From Peribacillus tepidiphilus (lineage in GTDB: Bacteria > Bacillota > Bacilli > Bacillales > DSM-1321): a stretch of 64,000 bases of DNA. Where the stretch lies: assembly GCF_009466385.1 (NCBI RefSeq), contig NZ_WIAQ01000005.1:60968-124967 (forward strand), in the 5' to 3' direction. Below, piece after piece: positions 7,874-16,096 of the stretch. Within the stretch, counting starts at the first letter, position 1, and every line of letters starts with the position of its first letter. The notes under the pieces were generated by a model, which was not told where the DNA came from, made no database searches, and was given only the letters and a program-made list of their open reading frames with translations. The translations under genes and the position numbers were made by a program.

Positions 7874-9852
7874 GTCAATTTGCACTAATTGGGAATCCGA
7901 ACACAGGAAAAACCTCGCTTTTTAATATATTAACAGATTCGTATGAATATGTTGGAAACTGGAGCGGAGTAACGGTTGAAAAGAAAGTAGGAAAAGTAAA
8001 GAAAGTAAATAAAGAAATTATTGACCTACCCGGAATATATGATTTTAATCCTATTTCCCGTGACGAAGCGGTCGTCACGAAATTTATGCTAGAGGAAGAT
8101 GTAGAAGGAATCATCAATATTCTAGACGCTTCACAGTTTGATCGAAATATGCATTTGACACTTCAAATATTGGAATACGGTAAGCCAACTTTTATATGTC
8201 TAAACATGATGGATGTTGCTGAAAAAAAAGGAATTCAAATTGATGCTGTGAAGCTTAGTGAAGTTTTAGGTGTTAAAGTGATTCCAGTAATAGCTCGAAC
8301 TGGAAAAGGGTGCGACACTATTTTTTCAGTTCTCAAAGAACCAAGTTCAGTAATGAATAAGCCGTTGAACATCTATTACGGACCAAAGATAGAAAAATGT
8401 ATCAGCGCTTTGGAACAGTATCTGACAATTGAGAGTACAGCACAAAAAAGATGGATTGCAATCCAGTTTCTAAGGAGAAACGAAGCAGTTGAGGAGTATT
8501 TATCTAGAGAGTCCTATTTCGAGAAAATGGATGAGCTTAGAAAGCAGCTTGAAACTGAACTAGGAATGACTGGTGAAAGGGCGATTTATGAAGGAAGAAA
8601 ACATTACATTTCCAAAGTAAAATCGCAAGTTTTTCATCAGGCTGAAAAGAAAACCGTTCTATCTGAAAAATTTGATAAGGTCCTTACTCATCCTGTGTTA
8701 GGACTGCCCATTTTCCTTGGACTGATGTTTCTTATGTTTCAGGCTACGTTTGCCTGGATTGGCACACCTTTGTCAGATCTATTAGATGGTTTCATTGCAG
8801 GGACCGTCACAGACGGAGTTAGAAATCTGTTGACAACCTTAGGAGCATCCGGTTTTATTATTGATTTAATTTGCGACGGAGTGATTGCAGGGGTAGGTGG
8901 AGTACTTGTCTTTATCCCGCAGATTTTCGTATTATTTTTCTTTATATCGTTGCTAGAAGACTCAGGATATATGGCCCGCATCGCAGTCGTGATGGATCGG
9001 TTAATGGAGTTTTTCGGATTAAACGGAAAAGCATTCATTCCTATGATTATCAGTTTTGGATGCAATGTTCCAGGAGTAATGGCTGCGAGAACGATCGAGC
9101 ATCATAAAGAAAGAATGCTTACGATTTTAATAGCACCCTTTATGAGCTGTTCAGCGAGATTACCTGTATATGCCTTGTTTGCAGGAGCATTCTTTGCGAA
9201 GAATCAATCATTGGTTGTATTTTCTCTTTATATACTAGGTATTGTACTGGCATTAGTTGTGACCAAAATATTATCTATGACTATATTAAAAAACGAAAAA
9301 TCCGTATTCTTTGTGGAACTTCCTGCTTATCATGTCCCACAGCTAAAAACGTTATGGCGTTCTACTTGGGAAAAAGGAAAAGGCTTTTTGCGAAAAGCAG
9401 GAACGATTATTTTTGCCGGTTCGGTTGGTATTTGGCTGCTGTCTTATTTAGGTCCGAACGGCATAGGTGCTGAGATGAATGAAAGCTTCCTGGCTAAGAT
9501 TGGTGGAGTCATTGGGACACTGTTTGTGCCAATCGGATTTGGTACTTGGGAAGCTGGGGCTTCCTTAATATCCGGATTTTTGGCTAAAGAAGTAGTTGTT
9601 TCTGCGATGGCTATCATTTACGGGGTTCAGGAGTCAGCTCTTGGAGGAACGATGGTTACTGCATTTACACCATTGAGTGCCTATTCTTTCATGGCTTTCG
9701 TCCTTCTCTATATGCCTTGCCTAGCAACTGTTGGAGCAATTCAACGTGAAACACGCTCTACAAAATGGACCCTTTTTGCCACTCTTTATCCGTTTTTTGT
9801 TGCTTATTTAGTTTGTTTGACCATCTATCAAATTGGAAGCTTGTTTGTATAA
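7870..9852 (+). CDS. feoB: Ferrous iron transporter FeoB
   Basis: A 660-aa protein with an N-terminal G domain and a C-terminal membrane domain. G1 is GNPNTGKTS (residues 8-16), G3 is DLPG (52-55), and G4 is the NMMD segment near residue 115; a helical GDI-like region follows. The membrane part begins near residue 275 and shows two Gate-type halves, including SFGCNVPGVMAARTIE and FMSCSARLPVYALF with the conserved cysteines. It imports Fe2+ across the cytoplasmic membrane. Length is typical of Gram-positive FeoB. It overlaps feoA by 4 bp and is followed by a small Cys-rich Feo peptide. Confidence 0.96.
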   Translation: MSQFALIGNPNTGKTSLFNILTDSYEYVGNWSGVTVEKKVGKVKKVNKEIIDLPGIYDFNPISRDEAVVTKFMLEEDVEGIINILDASQFDRNMHLTLQILEYGKPTFICLNMMDVAEKKGIQIDAVKLSEVLGVKVIPVIARTGKGCDTIFSVLKEPSSVMNKPLNIYYGPKIEKCISALEQYLTIESTAQKRWIAIQFLRRNEAVEEYLSRESYFEKMDELRKQLETELGMTGERAIYEGRKHYISKVKSQVFHQAEKKTVLSEKFDKVLTHPVLGLPIFLGLMFLMFQATFAWIGTPLSDLLDGFIAGTVTDGVRNLLTTLGASGFIIDLICDGVIAGVGGVLVFIPQIFVLFFFISLLEDSGYMARIAVVMDRLMEFFGLNGKAFIPMIISFGCNVPGVMAARTIEHHKERMLTILIAPFMSCSARLPVYALFAGAFFAKNQSLVVFSLYILGIVLALVVTKILSMTILKNEKSVFFVELPAYHVPQLKTLWRSTWEKGKGFLRKAGTIIFAGSVGIWLLSYLGPNGIGAEMNESFLAKIGGVIGTLFVPIGFGTWEAGASLISGFLAKEVVVSAMAIIYGVQESALGGTMVTAFTPLSAYSFMAFVLLYMPCLATVGAIQRETRSTKWTLFATLYPFFVAYLVCLTIYQIGSLFV

Positions 9853-9867
9853 GAAAGGAGCTTCGAT

Positions 9868-10005
9868 ATGCTGATTAATATTTTAATTGGAAGTGCTGTG
9901 TTCGGCTATGCAGGGTATGCTTTGTGGAAATCAGTAGCAAAACAGAAGAAAGGCAAATGTGCAGCGTGCGCGATCCAAAAAAACTGCACATCGAATAAAT
10001 GTTAA
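9868..10005 (+). CDS. FeoB-associated Cys-rich membrane peptide
   Basis: A 45-aa peptide starts with ATG after AAAGGAG, 15 nt downstream of feoB. It has one N-terminal membrane helix (residues 2-20), a basic segment, and a C-terminal CAACAIQKNCTSNKC cluster with four cysteines. This matches the short FeoB-associated Cys-rich membrane proteins found downstream of feoB in Firmicutes, sometimes treated as FeoC substitutes. It is probably a membrane partner of FeoB; the cysteines could bind Fe2+ or an Fe-S cluster, which is inference. Confidence 0.85.
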   Translation: MLINILIGSAVFGYAGYALWKSVAKQKKGKCAACAIQKNCTSNKC

Positions 10006-10116
10006 AAGGTTAGGTGCCTTTCTGAATTGGTGAAGCGGTCAAGAGAGTCACCCCAGACTGATAAGCGTTTCATGCAGTCTAAATGTCTGAAATAAATATT
10101 TTGCTAAAATCTATTG

Positions 10117-10162
10117 GGCTGTCCCATAAGTCGGTATAACTGGCTTATGGGACAGTCTTTTT
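10117..10162. terminator. Terminator-like hairpin, second copy of repeated family
   Basis: GGCTGTCCCATAAGTC pairs with GGCTTATGGGACAGTC and is followed by TTTTTT. The stem, the loop-closing GTATAAC and the TTTGAATAC tail match the hairpin at 1588-1634. It lies about 110 bp after the feo operon. Confidence 0.75.
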
Positions 10163-10190
10163 TGAATACAAAAAAATCACCTTTGGTCCC

Positions 10191-10355
10191 TACGACCGAT
10201 ATCCTGTTCCCGACGACCGATATCTGGTTCTGACGACCGATATCCTGGTCCTGACGACCGATATCTAGGTTCTGACGACCGATATCTAGGTTCTGACGAC
10301 CGATATCCTGTTCCCGACGACCGATATCTTGGTCCTAACGACCAATATCCTGTAC
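10191..10355. repeat. Tandem repeat, about 8 units of 20-21 bp (core GACGACCGATATC)
   Basis: Eight consecutive units carry GACGACCGATATC followed by a variable CTGGTCC, TAGGTTC or CTGTTCC tail; the last unit is degenerate (AACGACCAATATC). Each unit contains the GATATC palindrome. Read on the minus strand the core is GATATCGGTCGTC, the same core as the array upstream of fumC. The 21-bp period keeps reading frames open, so the 76-codon frame here is not a gene. The rest of 10006-10474 shows nothing else. Confidence 0.9.
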
Positions 10356-10474
10356 ATGTAGTAAGAAAATACCAAAAAATATCAAGAGAAAAATTTATTT
10401 TCTTCATAAGGGCTATTTAGACAGCAACATTATTCTTTTTTGGAGATTGCGGGTTCAAGAAGGTTAAGTCCTTA

Positions 10475-11737
10475 TTAACTAATCATTTTTTCATAATTTT
10501 CGGCAGGCGTTGTATTGATTTTTAAAACTAGCCCGGATCCTACAACACAAAGGGCTCCGGCAATCATGAACGCAATGGAATAGCTATCGAAAGAGGAGCG
10601 GATCAATCCACTTCCGAAAGCTGCAAGTGCGGCTCCCATTTGGTGAAAGCCCATGATCCAGCCAAACAATATACCAGCACGTTCCTTTCCGAAAAGATCA
10701 GTTGTGAGTTTCACTGTCGGCGGAACTGTAGCAACCCAATCCAACCCGTAAAAAATGATAAAGCCCCAAAGTCCAATATAGCCTGATAAAAAGGCCCACG
10801 GCAGGAATAGAAGAGATAGTCCTCTTAATGAATAGTACCAAAATAACAGCCAACGGTTATTAAAACGATCTGACAGCCAACCAGAGAGAACCGTTCCGAT
10901 GATATCAAAGATTCCGATCGTTGCGAGCATCCCGGCTGCAAGCGTTGGCGTAAAGCCGAAATCAATACAAGCGGGAATGAAATGGGAACCGATTAGCCCA
11001 TTGGTGGATAAACCGCAAATGAAAAAACTTATGCCTAGCAGCCAGAAATCTTTAGAACGGCTTGCATCTTTTAAGGCGATGAAAACTTGTGAAAAAGAAG
11101 AATTCGGTAGCCCCGTTGTTGGAACATCCTTTTCAAGCTCTCCACCGTAAGGCGACAATCCTTTTTCGGAAGGTGAATTTCGTAACAATATCGCTGACAA
11201 AAGAAATACGAAGAAGGCAGCAGCTGAAATAATCGAGATACTGTTTTTCCAGCCAATGCGATCAATGGTATGTGATAAAAAAGGAAGGAAGATGAGTTGA
11301 CCAGTTGCCCCGCTAGCTGTCAAAATGCCTACGACTAATCCTCTGCGCTTTACGAACCATTTATTTGCAACAATTGTACTCAAAACTACTGTACATCCGC
11401 TTCCGACTCCAACAAAAACTCCCCAGAAAATATGCATTTGCCAAGGAGACGTTATAAAGGTTGTAAGGAAAATACCAATTGCCAAAAGTAAAAAAGCAGA
11501 GGATATGATTTTTCGAACCCCGTATTTGTTCATTAATGCTGCAGCGAAAGGTCCGATTAGACCGTATAATACTAAATTAATTCCAAGTGTCAGACTCATA
11601 ACTGAGCGGCTCCAGCCAAATTCACCTTCAAGAGGAACCATTAGAACAGAAGGGGTGGATCTAATTCCGGCTCCAGTCAAAAGCGCGATAAAGGCAACAA
11701 TCACAATAATCCAACCGTAATGTAAGCGATTTTTCAT
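10475..11737 (-). CDS. MFS transporter (monocarboxylate/oxalate-formate type)
   Basis: A 420-aa protein with about 12 hydrophobic helices. The N-terminal HYGWIIVIVAF, the GFGWSRS-like EGEFGWSRSVMSL motif and the loop 2-3 motif NKYGVRKI place it in the MFS branch related to monocarboxylate and oxalate:formate carriers. LSGWLSDRFNNRWLL is the second half's loop motif. Substrate is unknown. It is monocistronic on the minus strand, between the 21-bp tandem array and a degraded gene remnant, and has no adjacent metabolic genes to suggest a cargo. Confidence 0.85.
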   Translation of the reverse strand: MKNRLHYGWIIVIVAFIALLTGAGIRSTPSVLMVPLEGEFGWSRSVMSLTLGINLVLYGLIGPFAAALMNKYGVRKIISSAFLLLAIGIFLTTFITSPWQMHIFWGVFVGVGSGCTVVLSTIVANKWFVKRRGLVVGILTASGATGQLIFLPFLSHTIDRIGWKNSISIISAAAFFVFLLSAILLRNSPSEKGLSPYGGELEKDVPTTGLPNSSFSQVFIALKDASRSKDFWLLGISFFICGLSTNGLIGSHFIPACIDFGFTPTLAAGMLATIGIFDIIGTVLSGWLSDRFNNRWLLFWYYSLRGLSLLFLPWAFLSGYIGLWGFIIFYGLDWVATVPPTVKLTTDLFGKERAGILFGWIMGFHQMGAALAAFGSGLIRSSFDSYSIAFMIAGALCVVGSGLVLKINTTPAENYEKMIS

Positions 11738-11809
11738 GGGTATTCTCCCTAAAGTTTGTTTCTTATTAAGATACTACTATTAAAGAAGATTGTAAATTTA
11801 GAATAGTAA

Positions 11810-11950
11810 AAAACTATTTTCGACTTAAATCGTACGGTTTTTGCTTATACTGCGGGTTGGGCTTCCGTATTGATCACGGCAATATTTGCAGCCATTCAGC
11901 TTGGTTTTTCAGACGTAGTTTCATATGAATTAGCGCTAAAGTCGCTTTGA
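11810..11950 (+). pseudogene. Possible remnant of a membrane protein gene
   Basis: An open stretch of 46 codons ends in TGA and encodes a C-terminal-looking hydrophobic segment (TVFAYTAGWASVLITAIFAA, then QLGFSDVVSYELALKSL) without a start codon or ribosome binding site. It looks like the tail of a decayed polytopic membrane protein. I cannot name the parent family. The remainder of the 11738-12064 gap shows nothing further. Confidence 0.3.
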
Positions 11951-12064
11951 AGACCATTTGGAAAAAAGAATGGGGAGATATTCCGTATAAAATAAACGAT
12001 TGCCAAAAATGGCTGCAAGCTATATTTCAGAAAAGAGATTGTCCATGAGCGGTTCTGATTCCGG

Positions 12065-13027
12065 CTAGGAACGATCCTTTTTTGTTCCCCACCACCCCTT
12101 TATCCTGAAATACAAAGTGATGCCTCCTCCAATTCCGAACATCAAAATAAGGGCATAAAAATATCCCCACCTCCATTTTAACTCCGGCATCCACTCAAAA
12201 TTCATCCCATACACTCCAGCAATAAACGTCATTGGGATAAAAATCACACTGACTAAAGTCAATGTTTTCATAATAGCATTCGTATGGTCAGATTTTAAGG
12301 ATATTTGGAGATTGAAAATATTAGACAAGCTATCCTTAAAGGTATCATAGGCTGCTACAATCCTTGCATAGTTGCTTTGTAAATCCTGAAAGTAAAAGCC
12401 TGCATCCTCGTTGATATAGGGAAAATCTGCTTTTCCAATTTGTTTCAATAAGCCCTCCTGGGGTTCCACAATTTGACGAAGCTCATGCAGCATTACTTTC
12501 CACCGATATACGGATTTCCCGATTTTGTTTTCAAAAGGATCAATGAAGACGCTTTTTTCTAAAGCTTGAATCTCATCCGCGATTTTGTCGATGCTTTCTA
12601 AAAAACTGATTGAAATATTTTCAATAATACGGAACAAAATATGTCCGGGTGAAGACATAAAATGAGGATTTTCCATAAATTTTTTCGGAAGCACCTTGAG
12701 TAAATCCAAGTCAAGCTGCTCTTCATATGTGATGACCATATTCCTTGTGGCTAACATATTTAATCGAATTGGGGTGTAATCTTCCTCATCAATACTGAAA
12801 AGAGAAATGACAGCTTCGTTTTCATAAAGATTCATTTTTGGTATATCATTAAAGAGGTTAAAATTCTCTTTAGCAGCAGGATGAATAGCAATCTCTTCAA
12901 AAATTTTCTTGAGCTGATCCTTGGAATTATGGACGTCAAGATGAAACCACATGACTTCATCGTTGCTTGGAATATAAAATGAATCTAATTTTTTTATATC
13001 TTTTGACTTAATATTGTACACTAACAC
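12065..13027 (-). CDS. CorA-family magnesium transporter (third of three)
   Basis: A CorA channel, 320 aa from the GTG at 13027. That start is preferred because AGCAGGA precedes it, because the product (VLVYNIKSKDIKKLDSF...) then begins like other family members, and because upstream in-frame sequence runs into non-coding repeat DNA. The cytoplasmic domain is followed by YGMNFEWMPEL at residues 273-283 and two membrane helices, ending in a basic tail. Expected role is Mg2+ uptake. The two MPEL-bearing CorA copies are about 10 kb apart on the same strand. Confidence 0.9.
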   Translation of the reverse strand: MLVYNIKSKDIKKLDSFYIPSNDEVMWFHLDVHNSKDQLKKIFEEIAIHPAAKENFNLFNDIPKMNLYENEAVISLFSIDEEDYTPIRLNMLATRNMVITYEEQLDLDLLKVLPKKFMENPHFMSSPGHILFRIIENISISFLESIDKIADEIQALEKSVFIDPFENKIGKSVYRWKVMLHELRQIVEPQEGLLKQIGKADFPYINEDAGFYFQDLQSNYARIVAAYDTFKDSLSNIFNLQISLKSDHTNAIMKTLTLVSVIFIPMTFIAGVYGMNFEWMPELKWRWGYFYALILMFGIGGGITLYFRIKGWWGTKKDRS

Positions 13028-13215
13028 ATCAATTCCTGCTTTCTTTAAAAGTATAACCTTTTGAATAGATGCGATGGTCGCAAAGATTATTAGGTTTTTT
13101 ATTAGTATGGAGAAAAAAGAAGATAATAAACATTTGCTCGAACGATCGAAAAGTCCGAGTGAGTCATCCAAACGATTGAACAAATTCTCGTGCGAGTAGA
13201 TGAAAAAGCTGTAAT

Positions 13216-13257
13216 ACAACAAAACCACACGACTAGGATGTCGTGTGGTTTTGTTGT
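13216..13257. terminator. Perfect 18-bp terminator hairpin (outer copy)
   Basis: ACAACAAAACCACACGAC pairs perfectly with GTCGTGTGGTTTTGTTGT around a 6-nt loop. Its inner 24 bp recur with one loop change at 13407-13432, on the other side of the 125-bp repeat. Confidence 0.85.
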
Positions 13258-13281
13258 AGAAAAATATATTTCTCACACATT

Positions 13282-13406
13282 CAGACTGATTGAAAACGCT
13301 TGTCAGTCGAGGAACGAACCCGTGCGAGGAGCGGAGTTACCCTAGACGGTAATGAGCACCGGAGCAGGGTTCGTGACGACGAATGCGAGCGTTTGTCAAC
13401 AGTCTG
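13282..13406. repeat. 125-bp nearly palindromic repeat element, copy A
   Basis: The element starts CAGACTG and ends CAGTCTG (7-bp terminal inverted repeat). Inside it has nested complementary blocks: TTGAAAACGCT with AGCGTTTGTCAA, GAACCC with GGGTTC, and TTACC with GGTAA. A second copy of identical length (57623-57747) differs at only five positions. Both copies lie just after a gene, between two copies of that gene's terminator hairpin. It resembles a MITE or structured repeat; no protein is encoded. Confidence 0.9.
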
Positions 13407-13432
13407 ACCACACGACTATGATGTCGTGTGGT
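13407..13432. terminator. Terminator hairpin (inner copy) after the MpfA-like gene
   Basis: ACCACACGAC pairs with GTCGTGTGGT around TATGAT, 8 bp beyond the stop of the minus-strand MpfA-like gene. It duplicates the core of the hairpin at 13216-13257. Confidence 0.75.
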
Positions 13433-13439
13433 ATGTGTT

Positions 13440-14771
13440 TTACAGAACTTCTTCTGTTTCTTCTTCGATCGTAGCATTCTCTAATTTTTTCACTTCTATA
13501 TATAAGATATGCTGGCCGTCGATTTCCTTAATTTTGAATACATAACCGTCTTCTTCGATTTCATCCCCTAGCTGGACATCATATTTATGAGTGAGGAACC
13601 AGCCGCCGATGGTATCGACGTCCTCTTCCATTAAGTCAATACCTAGTAAATCATTGACATCCTCAATCAGCACTTTTGCATTGAAAATGTAATGATTGTC
13701 CCCAATTTTTCTAATATCAGGCAGTTCATCAATATCAAATTCGTCGCGGATGTCGCCCACGATTTCCTCAATGATGTCCTCAACCGTCACAAGACCAGCC
13801 GTACCACCATATTCATCAAAAAGAAGTGCAAGGTGAGAATGTTCCTTTTGCAGTTTTACAAGTAAATCATGAATCGGGATTGTTTCAATTACCTGGACAA
13901 CAGGATGAACGAAGTTAGAGACAGGAACATCCATATTAAAATCATTCTGAATAACGGCAGTCAACACTTCCTTGATGTTAATCATACCTACTACATTGTC
14001 CTTGTCTCCGTCCACTACAGGATAGCGTGTATATCTTTCTTTGAGTACAATATCCATGACTTCCTTAATCGTTGCACTCACAGGGACAGTGACAATTTCA
14101 GTGCGGGGCACCATGATTTCTTTTGCGATTCTTTCATCAAACTCAAAAATCTTATTGACATATTTATATTCGGATTGGTTGATTTCACCGCTTTTCAAGC
14201 TTTCCGAAAGGATGATTCGTAATTCTTCCTCTGAATGAGCTAATTCATGTTCGGATGCAGGTTTTAGACCCAATACTCCTGTCACAAGTCTGGCAGATCC
14301 GTTCAGTGCCCAAATAAAGGGATACATAATTCGATAAAATAAAATAAGTGGTTTAGAAAAAAGCAAGGTGATGGTTTCCGCTTTTTGAATCGCTAGTGTT
14401 TTCGGAGCCAACTCACCAATGACGACATGTAAAAACGTAATCGAAGAAAAAGCAATGGCGAAAGACAGGATCTCACCAAGGGATTCGTTAATCTCCCAGC
14501 TTTCAAAAATAGGATGAAGCAAGCTTTCAACTGTAGGCTCACCCAACCAACCAAGCCCTAAAGCAGTGATTGTGATACCAAGTTGACAGGCAGAAAGATA
14601 TTCATCTAGCGAGGAGATCACTTTTTTTGCAGCTACAGCGTTTTTGTTGCCCTCTGAAATTAATTGGTCAATCCTCGAAGTCCGTATTTTAACGATGGCA
14701 AACTCTGCAGCGACAAAGAATGCAGTCATTGCAATCAATAATGCGACTAAAATCAGATTTATTATTTCCAA
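13440..14771 (-). CDS. MpfA-like CNNM/CorC-family protein (paralogue 1)
   Basis: A 443-aa protein with an N-terminal CNNM (DUF21) membrane domain of three to four helices (residues 1 to about 190), two CBS domains (about 205-330, including [11 protein letters not shown] and [20 protein letters not shown]), and a C-terminal CorC/HlyC transporter-associated domain (about 345-430). B. subtilis MpfA (YhdP) of this architecture and length protects against Mg2+ toxicity by export; CBS domains bind nucleotide-Mg2+. A paralogue lies at 23182-24534. The TTG start is read after a strong AGGAGG 29 nt upstream across a stem-loop. The YugP-like gene lies immediately upstream. Confidence 0.9.
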   Translation of the reverse strand: MEIINLILVALLIAMTAFFVAAEFAIVKIRTSRIDQLISEGNKNAVAAKKVISSLDEYLSACQLGITITALGLGWLGEPTVESLLHPIFESWEINESLGEILSFAIAFSSITFLHVVIGELAPKTLAIQKAETITLLFSKPLILFYRIMYPFIWALNGSARLVTGVLGLKPASEHELAHSEEELRIILSESLKSGEINQSEYKYVNKIFEFDERIAKEIMVPRTEIVTVPVSATIKEVMDIVLKERYTRYPVVDGDKDNVVGMINIKEVLTAVIQNDFNMDVPVSNFVHPVVQVIETIPIHDLLVKLQKEHSHLALLFDEYGGTAGLVTVEDIIEEIVGDIRDEFDIDELPDIRKIGDNHYIFNAKVLIEDVNDLLGIDLMEEDVDTIGGWFLTHKYDVQLGDEIEEDGYVFKIKEIDGQHILYIEVKKLENATIEEETEEVL

Positions 14772-14777
14772 TGAAGT

Positions 14778-14806
14778 ACCTTACAAAAGTAAGGTGTACA
14801 CCTCCT
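14778..14806 (-). promoter_or_regulatory. Stem-loop between Shine-Dalgarno and TTG start
   Basis: On the minus strand AGGAGGT (14800-14806) lies 29 nt before the TTG. Between them ACCTTAC and GTAAGGT (14778-14795) form a perfect 7-bp stem with a TTTT loop. Folding the 18-nt hairpin leaves an effective spacing of 11 nt. The paralogous gene has the same layout at 24542-24579. Confidence 0.7.
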
Positions 14807-14829
14807 GTATATCAAGGTAATAGAAGATT

Positions 14830-15516
14830 TTATTCCTCTTCATTACCCTGTACAAAGATCATGACAAACTTAATGAGTTCAAATAATGAAATTAAAGCTG
14901 CTGCAACATAAGTGAGAGCCGCTGCATTCAATACTTTTTTTACCCCATGCTCTTCATCGTTATATAGAATACCTTGTGAGATCATCAATTCTCTCGCGCG
15001 GCTGCTGGCGTTGAATTCAACCGGCAATGTTACCAATTGAAAAAGTACGGCTGCAGAGAAAAAGATAATTCCAAGGCCAATTAAGGACAGCTGGGAGAGC
15101 AGGAGTCCTCCGATAAATAAAAATGGAGCGATACCGGATGCGATGTTAGCCACAGGTACAAGCTTGTGGCGAAGTACTAAAGCTCCATATGATTGCTGAT
15201 GCTGAATGGCGTGGCCAACTTCGTGAGCTGCTACCGATATGGATGCGATCGAGCGACCGTAATAGACCGGTTCAGATAATCGGACCACTTTATTTGTTGG
15301 GTCATAGTGATCGGAAAGCATACCTGGAACGACCTCTACCGGTACATGGTGCAGTCCGTTTTCATCAAGAATTTTGCGGGCAGTTTCAGCTCCTGTCAAA
15401 CCAGTTCTTGTAGGGACTTCCGCCCATTTATGAAATGTTCCTTTTACTCTAAATTGTGCCCAAATTGATATACCCAATGCAATAAAGATGAGAAAATCCA
15501 TTGGATGAAAAAGCAT
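14830..15516 (-). CDS. YugP-like membrane zinc metallopeptidase
   Basis: A 228-aa membrane protein with the zinc-protease motif HEVGH at residues 98-102, between an N-terminal membrane helix (about 6-22) and three further hydrophobic helices (about 120-145, 150-170 and 200-222). It matches the YugP family (peptidase M48-like, DUF2268-type), predicted membrane proteases of unknown substrate. The length agrees with B. subtilis YugP. The ATG follows GGGGGAA at good spacing. It is upstream of the MpfA-like gene and downstream of the MerR-type gene on the same strand. Confidence 0.9.
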   Translation of the reverse strand: MLFHPMDFLIFIALGISIWAQFRVKGTFHKWAEVPTRTGLTGAETARKILDENGLHHVPVEVVPGMLSDHYDPTNKVVRLSEPVYYGRSIASISVAAHEVGHAIQHQQSYGALVLRHKLVPVANIASGIAPFLFIGGLLLSQLSLIGLGIIFFSAAVLFQLVTLPVEFNASSRARELMISQGILYNDEEHGVKKVLNAAALTYVAAALISLFELIKFVMIFVQGNEEE

Positions 15517-15533
15517 GTAAAGTTCCCCCTTAT

Positions 15534-15931
15534 TTATAAAAGCATCATAATTAATGATTGAATTAAAGAAAGGCTATCTGCAGAGAGCTTGGATTTAATG
15601 AGAAGTTTTTGCCGATCATCAAGATTTTCCCAATTATTTAAAATCGTTTGGATGTCCACATTAATATCTCTTAGTTTTTTTTCCAGCTCTTCTGAAATCC
15701 ATTCATTCTCTTGTTCTTTGATCAATCTTTTTATTTCATCGAGTGACATGTGCTTTCTTTTACATTGTTCAATGAATTGTAATCTCTCCAAATCGGACAG
15801 ATCATAATAACGATAATTAGAAGTAGAACGTTTCGGTTTTAATAAACCGAGTTGCGTATAATAGTCGATCGTTCTCTTTGTGACATTAGCTCTTTCAGCT
15901 AATTCACTGATTTTGAAAACATCAGCCCCAT
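15534..15931 (-). pseudogene. MerR-family regulator with a frameshift at its start
   Basis: The protein frame reads KISELAERANVTKRTIDYY, TQLGLLKP and NYRYYDLSDLERLQFIEQCK, a clear MerR helix-turn-helix and wing, then a coiled dimerisation helix. No start codon exists in that frame upstream of the HTH. An ATG at 15931, with AGGAGG eight bases before it, is in another frame. One extra T in the T4 run at 15916-15919 would join them (ATGGGGCTGATG then TTTTTC). Either the gene is shifted at a homopolymer, the sequence has an error there, or an internal start at 15791 gives an 85-aa fragment without the HTH. Confidence 0.7.
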
Positions 15932-16096
15932 TTAAGTTACCTCCTAACTGTTACGTGATGGTTTTACTAACATTATATTGTTAAATTGCCAGTGTCGTCT
16001 AATATTACGCTCTTATGATTAAAAGGTTTCAAATTATGCTTAGATTTTTTGATAAAATAACATTGGCATAATTCGTTTTTGAAAGGGAAAAAGAAG

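Noticed and set aside
10191..10355. CRISPR array
   Set aside because: Units are contiguous, 20-21 bp, without spacers or cas genes.
10177..10407. Arg/Ser/Gly-rich frame on the minus strand
   Set aside because: It is the translation of the tandem repeat array and has no ribosome binding site.
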